Shown in pieces: positions 54,879 to 63,913 of a stretch of DNA of 64,000 nucleotides. The stretch is taken from positions 347,217 to 411,216 of the forward strand of contig NZ_KQ947476.1 in assembly GCF_001506075.1 (NCBI RefSeq), given 5' to 3'. The DNA is from Vibrio sp. MEBiC08052. Lineage in GTDB: Bacteria > Pseudomonadota > Gammaproteobacteria > Enterobacterales > Vibrionaceae. The number at the start of each line of letters is the position of its first letter. Position 1 is the first letter of the stretch. Made by a program: the position numbers and the translations under genes. Below the pieces are notes generated by a model, which had not been told where the DNA came from, did not search any database, and worked only from the letters and a program-made list of their open reading frames with translations.

Positions 54879-55178
54879 TTAGCCTCCGATCATCACCGTA
54901 AAGTCGCCCAACACGATACTGCCGCCGTGCGCGGTCGAGTCACCGATCCGGGCCGCAGGCATCCCACCGATTAAAACCGTTGCTGAACCCGCCACAATCG
55001 TATCCGGTGGGCCCACACATACCAGCATGTCACCGATACGTGCAGCCGGCAGCCCGCCGATCAGAACCGTCGGACATCCCGGACCGGTGATCGGCCCACC
55101 GACATGAGGTACCGGTGGAATACCGGGCGTCACCATTGGGCATTGATGAAAATCCGTCAATCTTGCTGCAGGTGGCAT
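54879..55178 (-). CDS. PAAR-domain spike tip
   Basis: 99 residues. Repeated PPAARLTD / LPAARIGD / MPAARIGD motifs with paired Cys and His (HQCPM, DSTAHGG) define a PAAR-type cone that caps the spike trimer (Pvc10/Afp10 equivalent). No toxin extension is present. Good ribosome-binding site (AAGGAG). In order and size it fits between the spike and gp25 genes. Confidence 0.95.
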   Translation of the reverse strand: MPPAARLTDFHQCPMVTPGIPPVPHVGGPITGPGCPTVLIGGLPAARIGDMLVCVGPPDTIVAGSATVLIGGMPAARIGDSTAHGGSIVLGDFTVMIGG

Positions 55179-55263
55179 GGCTTACTCCTTGTGAGTCATG
55201 TTGTGCTGAATCACCGACTGTTGATCACAGGCATTGATTGATCAGCACCGTTGTTTCAAACCA

Positions 55264-57051
55264 TCAGTTAATCATGATAATGCCGCCTTTGAGCGTCAGT
55301 TCAGCACCTCCCTGAACCTCGGCGGTGGCACTCCCTTTGGCGCTAAACTGCATATCGGCACTGGCATTGACGTTCATGCCGGAAACTTTGACATCCCCTG
55401 CCGAGGCTTCGACAGTGACCCCGGTTTGTCCTTTAATCGTGACATTCTGATCCGCCTGAATGGTAATACTGGCCGGACTTTTCATCTCAATGCCGGACGA
55501 GGACATCACCAGTGAATTACTGTTCTGATCCTGAATTGAGATTTTCTGGTCTTGATCACTGAGCGTGATGACATTGTTGTTTTTGGTGGTTATCGTCATG
55601 ACACTGTTCTGGTCATCGAACACAATGCGTAGCTCACTTTTGGTCACAATCGCTTTCTTCGTATTCTCCGCATTCGGAGAAAGCTCGCTGTATGGTTTAC
55701 GGTTCTCACTGTACACACTGCCCAGAATGACCGGAAAACGCGGGTCCTGATTGAGAAAACCGACGATGACTTCATCCCCGACTTCCGGCAAAAAGAAAGC
55801 ACCAAACCCGCTACTGGCGTAGAAATTAGTCAGACGTGCCCACAAACCTTTCCCGCTATCATTGAACAACGGCAGCTCAATCAGAACCCGATAAGCATTA
55901 TCCGGATCCTGATCGATCTGTTTCACGGTGGCATTGAACAGCCCGTCAATCCCCGGTAACAATCCGGCGGCTGGCGGTGCCATCACATCGTGTTCTTGCA
56001 CAAACCAGAACGGAGAGAGGCCGACATCAGCGGTGGTAAACCAGTTCCCATCGGCATAGTCGTGTTCAATACCAGAGACGAAGTGGTCACCGTCAAAACG
56101 ACTGCCCATACCATCAATGGTCAGATAATGACCGACGGAGACACTGGCATCACCCTGAAAACGGACTTCTCCGGTAATTTTCGCCAGTTCGCTTTTCAGC
56201 ATTTGAGCTTTTGCCCACTGGGTCAGATTATCTTCAGCAACGGCGGCAGTGGTCTGCAACTCAAAGTCAGACAGTCCCACCACTTGCGACAAAGTCTTAC
56301 TGCTCAGGTTACCCGGCCCGCTCAGGTTATTACTGGCTGATTCAGAAATCAGTTTCTGATTTTTATAATCCCAGGCACTGGACTTCACGCTCGCCAGTTG
56401 GGTAACTGCATCTAGCTGTGCATTAAAATGATAGAGATTATCGCCATAGGTCACAGTAAGAACCGCGCTGGTTTGTGCCGTCGGAGAGAAAACCGAGACT
56501 TTGCCACTATCGGTTGACACGACCAGACTGTTGACTTCAGCCCGGCTCAGCAGAAAATCCCAATCACTGGTGTAGTATTGAACCAATTCCGGCAGCGTGA
56601 CGGAGGTGCCGGTCACATCGGCACTCAACCCACTGTACTGACCGATCAGCGTTGACATCACCTCACTGTCGGTCTGATTCTGATAGGCCGAACTTTTGCG
56701 CCCGACGGTCATTTGAATGGCCTTATCCCGACACTCCACCCGTAACATCGGTCCCATCCCCGGATTCACATGAAGTGACTGCTTGGTCACAATACCGGAG
56801 AAAACCTGTTTATTGGTGCCTTCATAACCGAGGTTAATGACGATCTCAGCACCGGGGACAAAGGTATCCGATGCACTGATCTGAAAGGTTTCTGCCGAAG
56901 GATTACCATCGAGTATTTCTAACGTTGCCCGGCCAATGCGGTTCAGATGCTGCTGCACCTGAATACGATGCACCTGATAATCACCGGGGATGGAACTGCC
57001 ATTGGTTGTAATCTCCATCGTCGCTACAGCACCATTTGGCTCACTGCTCAT
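55264..57051 (-). CDS. VgrG-like spike protein (Pvc8/Afp8-like)
   Basis: 595 residues. N-terminal gp27-like domain (DYQVHRIQVQQHLNRIGRATLEILDGN), then a gp5-like OB fold (LLPGIDGLFNATVKQIDQ, VIVGFLNQDPRFPVILGSVY) and a C-terminal triple-helix with repeated QDQNSN-like and QADQNVTIKGQTGV units. It forms the trimeric puncturing spike under the PAAR tip. Start overlaps the stop of the LysM gene (ATGA-type), GGAGG upstream. Because it is embedded in an eCIS set, it is not the T6SS VgrG. Confidence 0.95.
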   Translation of the reverse strand: MSSEPNGAVATMEITTNGSSIPGDYQVHRIQVQQHLNRIGRATLEILDGNPSAETFQISASDTFVPGAEIVINLGYEGTNKQVFSGIVTKQSLHVNPGMGPMLRVECRDKAIQMTVGRKSSAYQNQTDSEVMSTLIGQYSGLSADVTGTSVTLPELVQYYTSDWDFLLSRAEVNSLVVSTDSGKVSVFSPTAQTSAVLTVTYGDNLYHFNAQLDAVTQLASVKSSAWDYKNQKLISESASNNLSGPGNLSSKTLSQVVGLSDFELQTTAAVAEDNLTQWAKAQMLKSELAKITGEVRFQGDASVSVGHYLTIDGMGSRFDGDHFVSGIEHDYADGNWFTTADVGLSPFWFVQEHDVMAPPAAGLLPGIDGLFNATVKQIDQDPDNAYRVLIELPLFNDSGKGLWARLTNFYASSGFGAFFLPEVGDEVIVGFLNQDPRFPVILGSVYSENRKPYSELSPNAENTKKAIVTKSELRIVFDDQNSVMTITTKNNNVITLSDQDQKISIQDQNSNSLVMSSSGIEMKSPASITIQADQNVTIKGQTGVTVEASAGDVKVSGMNVNASADMQFSAKGSATAEVQGGAELTLKGGIIMIN

Positions 57052-57722
57052 GACTCACCTCCGCGTTTTAAAGGTGGCACCACAATCTGGCTTCCCGCGG
57101 ACAGGTGACGAAATTTATCCAGTTGATTAAACGCTGCCAGTTGCACATAAAGGTTCGGATGACGATAAATCTGTTGGCTGATCTGCGGCAGGCTGTCACC
57201 ATCGACGACTGACACCAAATGCGTCAGATCCGGTGACTGTTTATCTTCTTCCTGTGCGGCGGTGGCCGGATCGAGGTAAGAAGTAAAACGCAAAGAGATT
57301 TTGGCCCGCAGTGCCGTACCATCAGGCTTGAAATAGGTATAGCTGGTATCCATACCGGTCAGAACACCTTTGAATGACAACCCCTGCCCCCAATAAACCG
57401 CAACATAGTTAGGACGGTGAATACTGCCCTGGTAATCATAGACAACATTTTTGAGCTGTTTGATTTCCTGCGGCATATTCGTCCGGGAACTATCTACCAC
57501 ACCACTACAGTCAATCACCAGATCAAAACTTAGCCGTTCTCCCGGTGTTGAACGATATTTCGGTGAGCTTTTCCCGGCATCGGGTGCCTGCTCCTCGTTA
57601 TAATTCACACCCCGATCAATCTTGAGCGATTCCGGATTCAACATCACCACGTATTCTCCTGCTTTGCTGGAGAATTTTTCGTCGCTGTAGGCAACGATCC
57701 GCATTTTCTTCAATCCACTCAT
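57048..57722 (-). CDS. eCIS LysM tube/baseplate adaptor (Pvc7/Afp7-like)
   Basis: 224 residues. N-terminal region with EYVVMLNPESLKIDRGVNYNEEQAP and RLSFDLVIDCSGVVDSS, typical of Pvc7-type proteins, and a C-terminal LysM (THLVSVVDGDSLPQISQQIYRHPNLYVQLAAFNQLDKF). The family joins tube to baseplate hub, like T4 gp53/gp54. Ribosome-binding site GAGG; overlaps the spike gene by 4 bp. Confidence 0.93.
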   Translation of the reverse strand: MSGLKKMRIVAYSDEKFSSKAGEYVVMLNPESLKIDRGVNYNEEQAPDAGKSSPKYRSTPGERLSFDLVIDCSGVVDSSRTNMPQEIKQLKNVVYDYQGSIHRPNYVAVYWGQGLSFKGVLTGMDTSYTYFKPDGTALRAKISLRFTSYLDPATAAQEEDKQSPDLTHLVSVVDGDSLPQISQQIYRHPNLYVQLAAFNQLDKFRHLSAGSQIVVPPLKRGGES

Positions 57723-57760
57723 TCATTCGCCTCAGGGTTATCCGGTTTCTTCATTTGACT

Positions 57761-57934
57761 TCACCGCTCCAATGGCGAGTTTCGAGTGTAATGGCGCAGC
57801 TGCTTCAGACACTCCTGAATGATGTGCTGTTTCAGCGCATGCAACTGCTGTTCACTCATGGTGTCCTGCACTAATTCTTCCGGCTGGCTCCGAATCTCGG
57901 TTTTGATGACCAATTCCCGTATTTCTACCGGCAT
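57761..57934 (-). CDS. Small DUF5908-family protein (Pvc6/Afp6-like)
   Basis: 57 residues, MPVEIRELVIKTEI... then EELVQDTMSEQQLHAL, which fits the DUF5908 short proteins found beside the LysM gene in eCIS loci. Charged, helical. It has a plausible ribosome-binding site (GGGAGA) and lies between the second tube gene and the LysM gene, as Afp6 does. The 39-bp gap to the LysM gene suggests co-transcription. Confidence 0.75.
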   Translation of the reverse strand: MPVEIRELVIKTEIRSQPEELVQDTMSEQQLHALKQHIIQECLKQLRHYTRNSPLER

Positions 57935-57945
57935 AGATATTCTCC

Positions 57946-58422
57946 CTAACTAAACAAACCTATCTGTGATTCCCGGCTGTCATCGATCTCGAAATATTGG
58001 TAAGCAAATTCCAGTGTTTCGATAAACACTTCGCTCTCCTGAGCTTTCAGATCGCTGCCAGACCACTTCACCGGATAGGCGCAAACAAAACTCCAGCTCA
58101 TGCTGACATCACCGTTTTCATTCAATAACTGAACTTTGATGTCTTTGGTTTGAATCGCAGTCGCCAGCCCGTTATCCAGCGTATCTTTCACCCAATCAAT
58201 CAGTGAGGATTCCGCAGAGGTGATCCCCCGTTTTAAAACCAGATTCTGAAACGTGGCGACGGTGGGAAGCCGGTACTTAAACCGGTTTTCGCCACCGCAT
58301 ACCACATCTTCCGTCCCCAGTTCTTTGCTGAGCCCCGATACTTCCTGAAAGGCAACATCACTACTGCTCGTGCCGGGAACGGAAACCCGAAAATAAAAAC
58401 TGGTCTGAAGAGAATCAGTCAT
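57946..58422 (-). CDS. eCIS tube protein 2 (T4 gp19-like, Pvc5-like)
   Basis: 158 residues of the gp19-like inner-tube family (TSFYFRVSVPGTSSSDVAFQEVSGLSKELG, FQNLVLKRGITSAESSLIDWVKD and the C-terminal SWSFVCAYPVKWSGSDL). Second tube protein in the locus; in PVC/Afp a distinct copy starts the tube at the baseplate. Only eleven bases from the next gene. Confidence 0.95.
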   Translation of the reverse strand: MTDSLQTSFYFRVSVPGTSSSDVAFQEVSGLSKELGTEDVVCGGENRFKYRLPTVATFQNLVLKRGITSAESSLIDWVKDTLDNGLATAIQTKDIKVQLLNENGDVSMSWSFVCAYPVKWSGSDLKAQESEVFIETLEFAYQYFEIDDSRESQIGLFS

Positions 58423-58494
58423 CGTAGTGCCATTCCGTATTCATCTCCTTGTGAACCATGTCCTTATAAACCATAGCTTTATGCATCACTTTCT

Positions 58495-58959
58495 TTATGA
58501 ACCATTCGTGACGATCAACTGCTCATGCGCAATTTCCAGCGTATCGACCGCAACTTCATTGGCATCCGATTTCAGGTCAGTCCCGGTGATTTTGGTCGGC
58601 CATGCATTATTCAGTTGCCACTGCATCGTCACCGCACCATTCTCATCAAGCAGTTTGATCAGTACGGTTCGCCGCTTAATGGTGTTCATCTTGATTTCGT
58701 CCATCCATTTCCAGAAGTTGTTGTCATTGACAAATACTCCCCGCTTCATGGTGACATTGTTGTATTTCGCGATACCCGGCATTTTGATCGTCGAGAATAA
58801 CGTGCTGTTGCTGTGACGATATTCAATCACCTGTACTTCCTTATCCATCCCGGATACTTCCTGAAATGCGACACCTTTGAGTTCCGAGCCCAAATCAACT
58901 TCGAACCGGAATTTCGGCATGGGCCATGTGCTGCCTTCTTTGCTGCCGTCATCTGCCAT
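58495..58959 (-). CDS. eCIS tube protein 1 (T4 gp19-like, Pvc1-like)
   Basis: 154 residues. KFRFEVDLGSELKGVAFQEVSGMDKEVQ, VTMKRGVFVNDNNFWKWMDEI and MQWQLNNAWPTKITGTDLKSD match the gp19-like tube family and resemble the second tube gene in parallel, indicating an ancient duplication. Probably the main stacked-hexamer inner tube. It lies between sheath and second tube genes. Confidence 0.95.
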   Translation of the reverse strand: MADDGSKEGSTWPMPKFRFEVDLGSELKGVAFQEVSGMDKEVQVIEYRHSNSTLFSTIKMPGIAKYNNVTMKRGVFVNDNNFWKWMDEIKMNTIKRRTVLIKLLDENGAVTMQWQLNNAWPTKITGTDLKSDANEVAVDTLEIAHEQLIVTNGS

Positions 58960-59081
58960 GATGTTTCCCCTTATATTTATTCAGTCCCGATCAGTTCACT
59001 GACCGATCGATTCAATCACAAGCATTTCGTCATGAACCGTGTCTGCTGAAGCCGACATCAGCCATGTAAAGACAAACTGGC

Positions 59082-60662
59082 TTAGCCAGACTTCGCCATT
59101 TCCTGCTCAAAGGTGATCACAATAAATTCTGCCGGACGAACAACCGCGACAAGAACCGTCACTTTCAGGAATCCATTGAGAATGTCTTCTGCGGTCATGG
59201 TTGATCCCAACCCACAACTGACCTGAAAGGCATCGGATGCTTTGGCTCCCTGCAGGCCGCCTTCTTTCCAGATATTGGTCAGAAAACTACTGATCTCACT
59301 TTTCACCGCAGCCCACGTGTTGGCAGTATTCGGTTCGAAAACATAGGCACGGGCGGCTAATTTGACCGACTGCTCTAAGAACGTCATGGTGCGACGCACG
59401 GAAACGTAGCGCCAGTCCTGACTATTGCCATCGAGCGTTCTTGCTCCCCACACCAAAATGCCCTGACCATTGAAAAAACGAATCGCATTGATCGATTTAC
59501 CGGAGACCGCATCCACATTCAGATCAGCCTGCTGAGAATCAGTCAGACGAATCGGCAGATGGGCAGCACCGACAATGCTGGTGTTCGCAGGGGCGTGCCA
59601 GACACCATTTTCATTGTCATTGACGGTATATACCCCGGCCATACCACCACTCGGTGGTAATATATTGGCATCGGACAATACATGTTTGATGATTTGACTG
59701 TACGTTTTCGACGCATTCAGCAACGCAGAATTCAGTTGTGAATGAGTCAGCGGATTGGCCGGCGGTTTCTCAATCATGCCAATAATTTGCTCAACGGCAG
59801 CGTTCGGTGCAGCAGGCGGATTGAGCAATGCACTCAGCTGTTTGGTATCGCCGCCAAACAGATTGGTAAAGTTGATATCGGCATTCTGCATAATCGTCGT
59901 GCCGATAAACGGATAGTAAGCAGCCCCAAACTTCAGCCCGTTACTGCCGGTATTATTGCGAAATGTTTCGATATCATTGGTATACATGATCGGATCAGGC
60001 GCGTTGCCGCCAATGATGTCAAACAGACAGACCGCGGTTTGCATCTCTTCCGCCTGTAATAACATTTCCTGCATCAAAGTACCGTTATTATCCACGGAGA
60101 GCAGAGTTGCTTCCGGGCAGATATACATGGTTGGTTCCTGCTCGTTTTTCAGCAGTGCCAGTCCCCGTTTCAAATCGGCCAACTGAACGTTCGGATTGAC
60201 AATCTGGGCACCGACATCCCCCGGTTTACCGCTCGGTTGGCCATAAGTTCCCACCGAAACGATGTAACAGTCTCCGCCGCCATTTTGAAAAAACAGGCGA
60301 ATGCTGTTGTAGAGGTAATAAATGGTATTCGGATCCGGGACAATCGAATAATAACTCCCGCTGATCATCAGGTAATCCCCTTTGGCCGGCTGTTCTTTTT
60401 GCTCAACCAAATAATATTCGGGGCTATATTGAGCTGAGGGATCGGCCGGCGGCGCTGGGTTTGGCTTCATGTAGATAGCTTGAAATTCAGCAAACGATGT
60501 AATTTTTTGCGGCCGGTTATAATAAGATTTCCCCTGATATTCAGCTGCCGGGGTATAGCCAATAAACGCGGGTACGGCAGTTGCCACCGGCACCACTGAA
60601 TTCGGAAATGCATTGACTTCATCAATGTACACTCCCGGTGTTTTGATATTGGACGTTATCAT
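59082..60662 (-). CDS. eCIS contractile sheath protein
   Basis: 526 residues. The N-terminus SNIKTPGVYIDEVNAFPNSVVPVATAVPAFIGYTP and the C-terminus (FLTNIWKEGGLQGAKASDAFQVSCG...VVRPAEFIVITFEQEM) are the phage/eCIS tail sheath pattern (Pvc2-4, Afp2-4). Only this one sheath gene is present in the locus whereas PVC and Afp have three. A 250-bp gap upstream, without a gene, could carry an additional promoter for the structural block. Confidence 0.96.
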   Translation of the reverse strand: MITSNIKTPGVYIDEVNAFPNSVVPVATAVPAFIGYTPAAEYQGKSYYNRPQKITSFAEFQAIYMKPNPAPPADPSAQYSPEYYLVEQKEQPAKGDYLMISGSYYSIVPDPNTIYYLYNSIRLFFQNGGGDCYIVSVGTYGQPSGKPGDVGAQIVNPNVQLADLKRGLALLKNEQEPTMYICPEATLLSVDNNGTLMQEMLLQAEEMQTAVCLFDIIGGNAPDPIMYTNDIETFRNNTGSNGLKFGAAYYPFIGTTIMQNADINFTNLFGGDTKQLSALLNPPAAPNAAVEQIIGMIEKPPANPLTHSQLNSALLNASKTYSQIIKHVLSDANILPPSGGMAGVYTVNDNENGVWHAPANTSIVGAAHLPIRLTDSQQADLNVDAVSGKSINAIRFFNGQGILVWGARTLDGNSQDWRYVSVRRTMTFLEQSVKLAARAYVFEPNTANTWAAVKSEISSFLTNIWKEGGLQGAKASDAFQVSCGLGSTMTAEDILNGFLKVTVLVAVVRPAEFIVITFEQEMAKSG

Positions 60663-60912
60663 GTCATGGTTCGCCTTTCGTTCATGTAGTGAAAATGTTT
60701 CCGCTCTCCTGCTCTGTCATAACGGCACAGCAATTTTTCGCCCGGTCATTCTTTATCCGGTCAAGAGAGCACCACCAACATCGGCCGAAACTAAATACTG
60801 CTGTCGCCTTTGCTGTAAACCTGTATCCAAAGATACAGATGCTTTGATCAAAACAACCTGTTTTCCTGTACTGACGGGTTACCTGATGATGACATCCCGA
60901 ACAACAAACGAC

Positions 60913-61737
60913 TCAAAGATAGACATACATGACTGAAACCAGATCCCCCTTCTCTTGCGCTTGTTCCACGTGAAACTGATCGGTGCCCGGAGTCGGTAAA
61001 GCGGGCAGAATTGTCCGTTGAATCGACTGACCGGTCTGAGCATCAATAACTTGTTTGTCGATGAGCTTAAACCGTTGTGACGGAACCTGAGCCAACGGCA
61101 AACACTGTGAACCACTACTCATCCGCCAACCCAATTCTCCGGTCGCTGTCTCATAGCGGGTGGGTGCCGGAAACTCAAACGTTCCGGATTCATCAATCAC
61201 TTGCGGCTGATGAAGTTTCAGTTGGCCCCGTTGAATCATTCGGTATTCCCAGCGAGAAGTGCGGCTCTGTAATGAGATCGTATAGTGCGCATACGTTGTC
61301 AGCGCCGCCGGATAAAACAGCACTTCAGCCACCGCACCATCCGGTGCATGATCAAAAGGCACATGTCCCATCACAAGATTGACCGAAGCTGGCTGCGCTT
61401 CATCTTGACACCCGGCGACAATCTGCCGGTTATCGTAATGCAACAATCCCTGCCAGTCGGTCGGTAACGCAGTCAGCAGGACAAAGTTGTCCAGCGGCTG
61501 GCAGATCCAAAACCGCAAAGGGTGGCCATCGGCCAACAGCGTTAACCCGTCTAAAACAGCAGGTCGTCCCGAGGTCGCAAATCCATACATTGACCAACAA
61601 TTGAGATTGGATGTCAGTTGCAGCTGAAAACGGGACATCCAGCCCCGGGTTGGCGTATCCGGAATCAACCGCGCATTCAACCACTGGCTTTGGCGGAAAT
61701 ACTGATGCTGAAGTTGCAACGAGAACAGCATAAACAT
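60913..61737 (-). CDS. eCIS-associated protein of unknown function
   Basis: 274 residues, starting in TGATG overlap with the stop of the upstream gene. Mixed alpha/beta composition, Trp- and Tyr-containing (NCWSMYGFATSGRPAVL), no signal or membrane segment. I recognise no family. Its place as the second gene, between the terminator/cap gene and the sheath, suggests a structural or assembly role specific to this lineage of particles. Confidence 0.85.
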   Translation of the reverse strand: MFMLFSLQLQHQYFRQSQWLNARLIPDTPTRGWMSRFQLQLTSNLNCWSMYGFATSGRPAVLDGLTLLADGHPLRFWICQPLDNFVLLTALPTDWQGLLHYDNRQIVAGCQDEAQPASVNLVMGHVPFDHAPDGAVAEVLFYPAALTTYAHYTISLQSRTSRWEYRMIQRGQLKLHQPQVIDESGTFEFPAPTRYETATGELGWRMSSGSQCLPLAQVPSQRFKLIDKQVIDAQTGQSIQRTILPALPTPGTDQFHVEQAQEKGDLVSVMYVYL

Positions 61738-62309
61738 CAGGGCGTCGCCTCATTATCCGTTTGCTGAACCCGGGCAGCTTCACCTGTAATTTGATCGGCC
61801 TGAACCGTCACATGCCGAACCTTATAGATAATTGAAGGCTGATATTTAGCCCCGAGTGCACTCCATAAGTTATGGGTGCGTTCGTAAGGAGAGTTTTCAA
61901 TTTCAAACTGAAGTTGATCCAGAGATGAAGGCATGTCAGGAAATAACTGAGCGGTCATGGTGGGGTGCGCTTGAAAGAAAGCGATGGTTGCCGATAGAAA
62001 TTTGAGCGCTTCACCATAGACGTCAAAGTGAGCGGTCATCAGGATATCGAGATTAAAGCGGATCGCCGGCTGAACTTGCTGAGCCGTCTTGGTCGAATAA
62101 TCAGGGCGAATCCCGCCATAAAACTGCTTCGCGGTTTCATGCTCAAGATTGATGAGTGTCAGCACCATTTTATTCTGATTACTGAGCGGCACCGCCCCGC
62201 CGGATTCCACCAGATGATTCAAAATTACCGGCTCACCATCGACACCAAATTGATGGCTCAGTTGTCGGCTCAAGACCGTCCTGACATAGTTCAATGCTTC
62301 ATCAATCAC
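61737..62309 (-). CDS. eCIS tube terminator/cap protein, DUF4255 (Pvc16-like)
   Basis: 190 residues. IDEALNYVRTVLSRQLSHQF, the LTLINLEHETAKQFYGG stretch and LSATIAFFQAHPTM fit DUF4255 proteins that cap the distal end of the particle. First gene of the locus. I chose the GTG start because AAGGA lies 7 nt upstream; a TTG 18 bp further upstream is less favourable. Confidence 0.85.
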   Translation of the reverse strand: MIDEALNYVRTVLSRQLSHQFGVDGEPVILNHLVESGGAVPLSNQNKMVLTLINLEHETAKQFYGGIRPDYSTKTAQQVQPAIRFNLDILMTAHFDVYGEALKFLSATIAFFQAHPTMTAQLFPDMPSSLDQLQFEIENSPYERTHNLWSALGAKYQPSIIYKVRHVTVQADQITGEAARVQQTDNEATP

Positions 62310-62356
62310 TTGAACATCCTTATTCAAGATGGAGAATACGTCACGTGATCATGGCG

Positions 62357-62388
62357 GCATATTCCCCAAGAATATGCTTAAATATGCC
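62357..62388. promoter_or_regulatory. Inverted-repeat element upstream of the eCIS operon
   Basis: GCATATTC-CCCAA-GAATATGC is a perfect 8-base inverted repeat at 62357-62377, followed 4 nt later by a third half ATATGCC. It is about 48 bp before the first eCIS gene. The spacing suggests a dimeric regulator site; the regulator is not known. The remaining gene-free bases up to 62635 show nothing else specific. Confidence 0.45.
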
Positions 62389-62635
62389 GATTGAGGTGAA
62401 AGCATCTACTACATCTACTAAAGAGTCAGAACACTGAAATCGACGAAGAATCAATGTATAAACTTCACTTATGAAACCTAGCACAGTGCTACGCTTTTTC
62501 AAATTTGTGTTTACTTTTTTGCTATCTCACCATCAGTTGATGGAACCATGCTTTGATTGCTTCTACACTCAGATTCAGGGGTTGACTGACTCAAAATCAT
62601 TGACTGAAACAGACGTCATAACAAAGGAGGGACAG

Positions 62636-63286
62636 ATGACAGGCCAACGTCACATCGCAATTGCAGGGGCATCAGGTCTGGTGGGTCATTCGATTTTACG
62701 CAACGCGCTTGATGATCCGTCGATCGGAGAAGTTCATGTGTTATGTCGTCAACCCGTAAAAGTCAGCCACCCGAAACTATTGGAACATCAGGTTGATTTT
62801 CAACTGATTCCCCCCTTGCCTGCAATCAACGAAGTCTATCTGGCGGTCGGGACAACCATGCATCAAGCCGGTAGCCAAGCTGCATTTCGGGCGGTTGATT
62901 TGGCGATCAATTTAGCGGTCGCGCAAGCTGCCCTTGCTGCGGGCGCACAACGCATCGGGCTGGTCAGTGCCATGGCAGCCAATCCAAAGTCACTGTTTTT
63001 CTACAATCGCGTCAAAGGCGAACTGGAACAAGCTTTAACGACACTGTCTCCGGAGGGCCTGGTCATCGCCCGCCCATCGATGTTACTGGGAGATCGGCAA
63101 GCACTGGGACAACCGGCGCGTCTGAGTGAAACGCTTACAAAATATGTCAGTCAAGCTGTCAGGCCACTCATCCCACAGAACTACCGTCCTATTGAGGCAC
63201 AAAAAGTGGCGCGGGCACTCCTGAATCATGTTCCCACCGCTGACCGGACAATTATTTTACGCTCAGGTGAGATGCAGACCGCATGA
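62636..63286 (+). CDS. NAD(P)-binding Rossmann-fold oxidoreductase/epimerase-like protein
   Basis: About 216 residues. N-terminal Rossmann motif GASGLVGHSILRNAL and AVGTTMHQAGS follow the atypical SDR/HIM1-like pattern; the segment FFYNRVKGELEQAL contains the Y-x3-K pair of SDR enzymes. Start at the ATG giving MTGQRHIAIAGASG because AAAGGAGGG lies 5 nt upstream; the open frame continues 165 bp upstream without family resemblance. Role unknown. Faces away from the eCIS operon. Confidence 0.85.
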   Translation: MTGQRHIAIAGASGLVGHSILRNALDDPSIGEVHVLCRQPVKVSHPKLLEHQVDFQLIPPLPAINEVYLAVGTTMHQAGSQAAFRAVDLAINLAVAQAALAAGAQRIGLVSAMAANPKSLFFYNRVKGELEQALTTLSPEGLVIARPSMLLGDRQALGQPARLSETLTKYVSQAVRPLIPQNYRPIEAQKVARALLNHVPTADRTIILRSGEMQTA

Positions 63287-63471
63287 TGCACTCTCCCCCG
63301 TCATGAACAGCTTGAGTGGAATAATACTCAATCCGGATAAAAATATGGCAAACAAGACATGAATAACAGAGATGAACCTAATTAAAACTTATAAATCATA
63401 ATGTTAGTTGTTGATAAATTAATAGTCTTTAGATAACATTCCGCTTTCTATTAAATAGGTTGGTAATCAAC

Positions 63472-63687
63472 ATGGCTCAATACAAAGAATATAAAGTGGT
63501 TCACATCGTAGAAGGTGGTTGCGGTACAATTTTACTTGGCTCAAGCGGCTTGCCTGTGCAAAAAATGGAAGCCGATCTGAACAAGTATGCCGCCGATGGC
63601 TGGCAAGTTGTCTTTCAGGTCATTGAACAGAAACGCTTTATGCTGTTCTGGAAACGTGAAGCGATTCTGCTGACGTTAGGCCGCTAA
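63472..63687 (+). CDS. DUF4177-like small protein
   Basis: 71 residues: MAQYKEYKVVHIVEGG then KMEADLNKYAADGWQVVFQVI, the DUF4177 pattern of a short beta-alpha-beta unit with a conserved GW. No signal or membrane segment. Function unknown. One base separates it from the yidD start, so they are co-transcribed. Start is the second ATG of the frame; the first is 12 bp upstream. Confidence 0.8.
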   Translation: MAQYKEYKVVHIVEGGCGTILLGSSGLPVQKMEADLNKYAADGWQVVFQVIEQKRFMLFWKREAILLTLGR

Positions 63688-63688
63688 T

Positions 63689-63913
63689 TTGCTGAAGTTT
63701 ATTTCTCTGCATTTGATCCGCCTTTACCAACGTAAAGGCGGCTCTAAACAATTACTCAATATTGAATGTAACTTCGAACCAACCTGCTCGGAATACACCA
63801 AACAATGCATTGAGAAATACGGCGCACGAAAAGGGTGGAAACTCGGACTTGCCCGCATCAAACGTTGTAATCAGCCGGATTTGGTCGAAAAAATTGATGA
63901 CGAGGTGCCATAA
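63689..63913 (+). CDS. yidD: YidD-family membrane protein insertion efficiency factor
   Basis: 74 residues with the YidD signature CNFEPTCSEYTKQCIEKYG...GWKLGLARIKRCN. Small protein linked to insertion of inner-membrane proteins with YidC. TTG start; ribosome-binding site overlaps the preceding gene. This copy is outside the usual rpmH-rnpA-yidC locus, as far as seen, so it is likely an additional paralogue. Confidence 0.8.
   Translation: MLKFISLHLIRLYQRKGGSKQLLNIECNFEPTCSEYTKQCIEKYGARKGWKLGLARIKRCNQPDLVEKIDDEVP

Noticed and set aside
55264-57051. VgrG, PAAR and gp25 as part of a type VI secretion cluster
   Set aside because: No TssB/C, TssJLM or ClpV are present; sheath, DUF4255, LysM, AAA+ and DUF4157 genes identify an eCIS.
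62471-62635. 55-residue N-terminal extension of the oxidoreductase
   Set aside because: It precedes the Rossmann motif by too much, and a near-ideal ribosome-binding site lies directly before the internal ATG.
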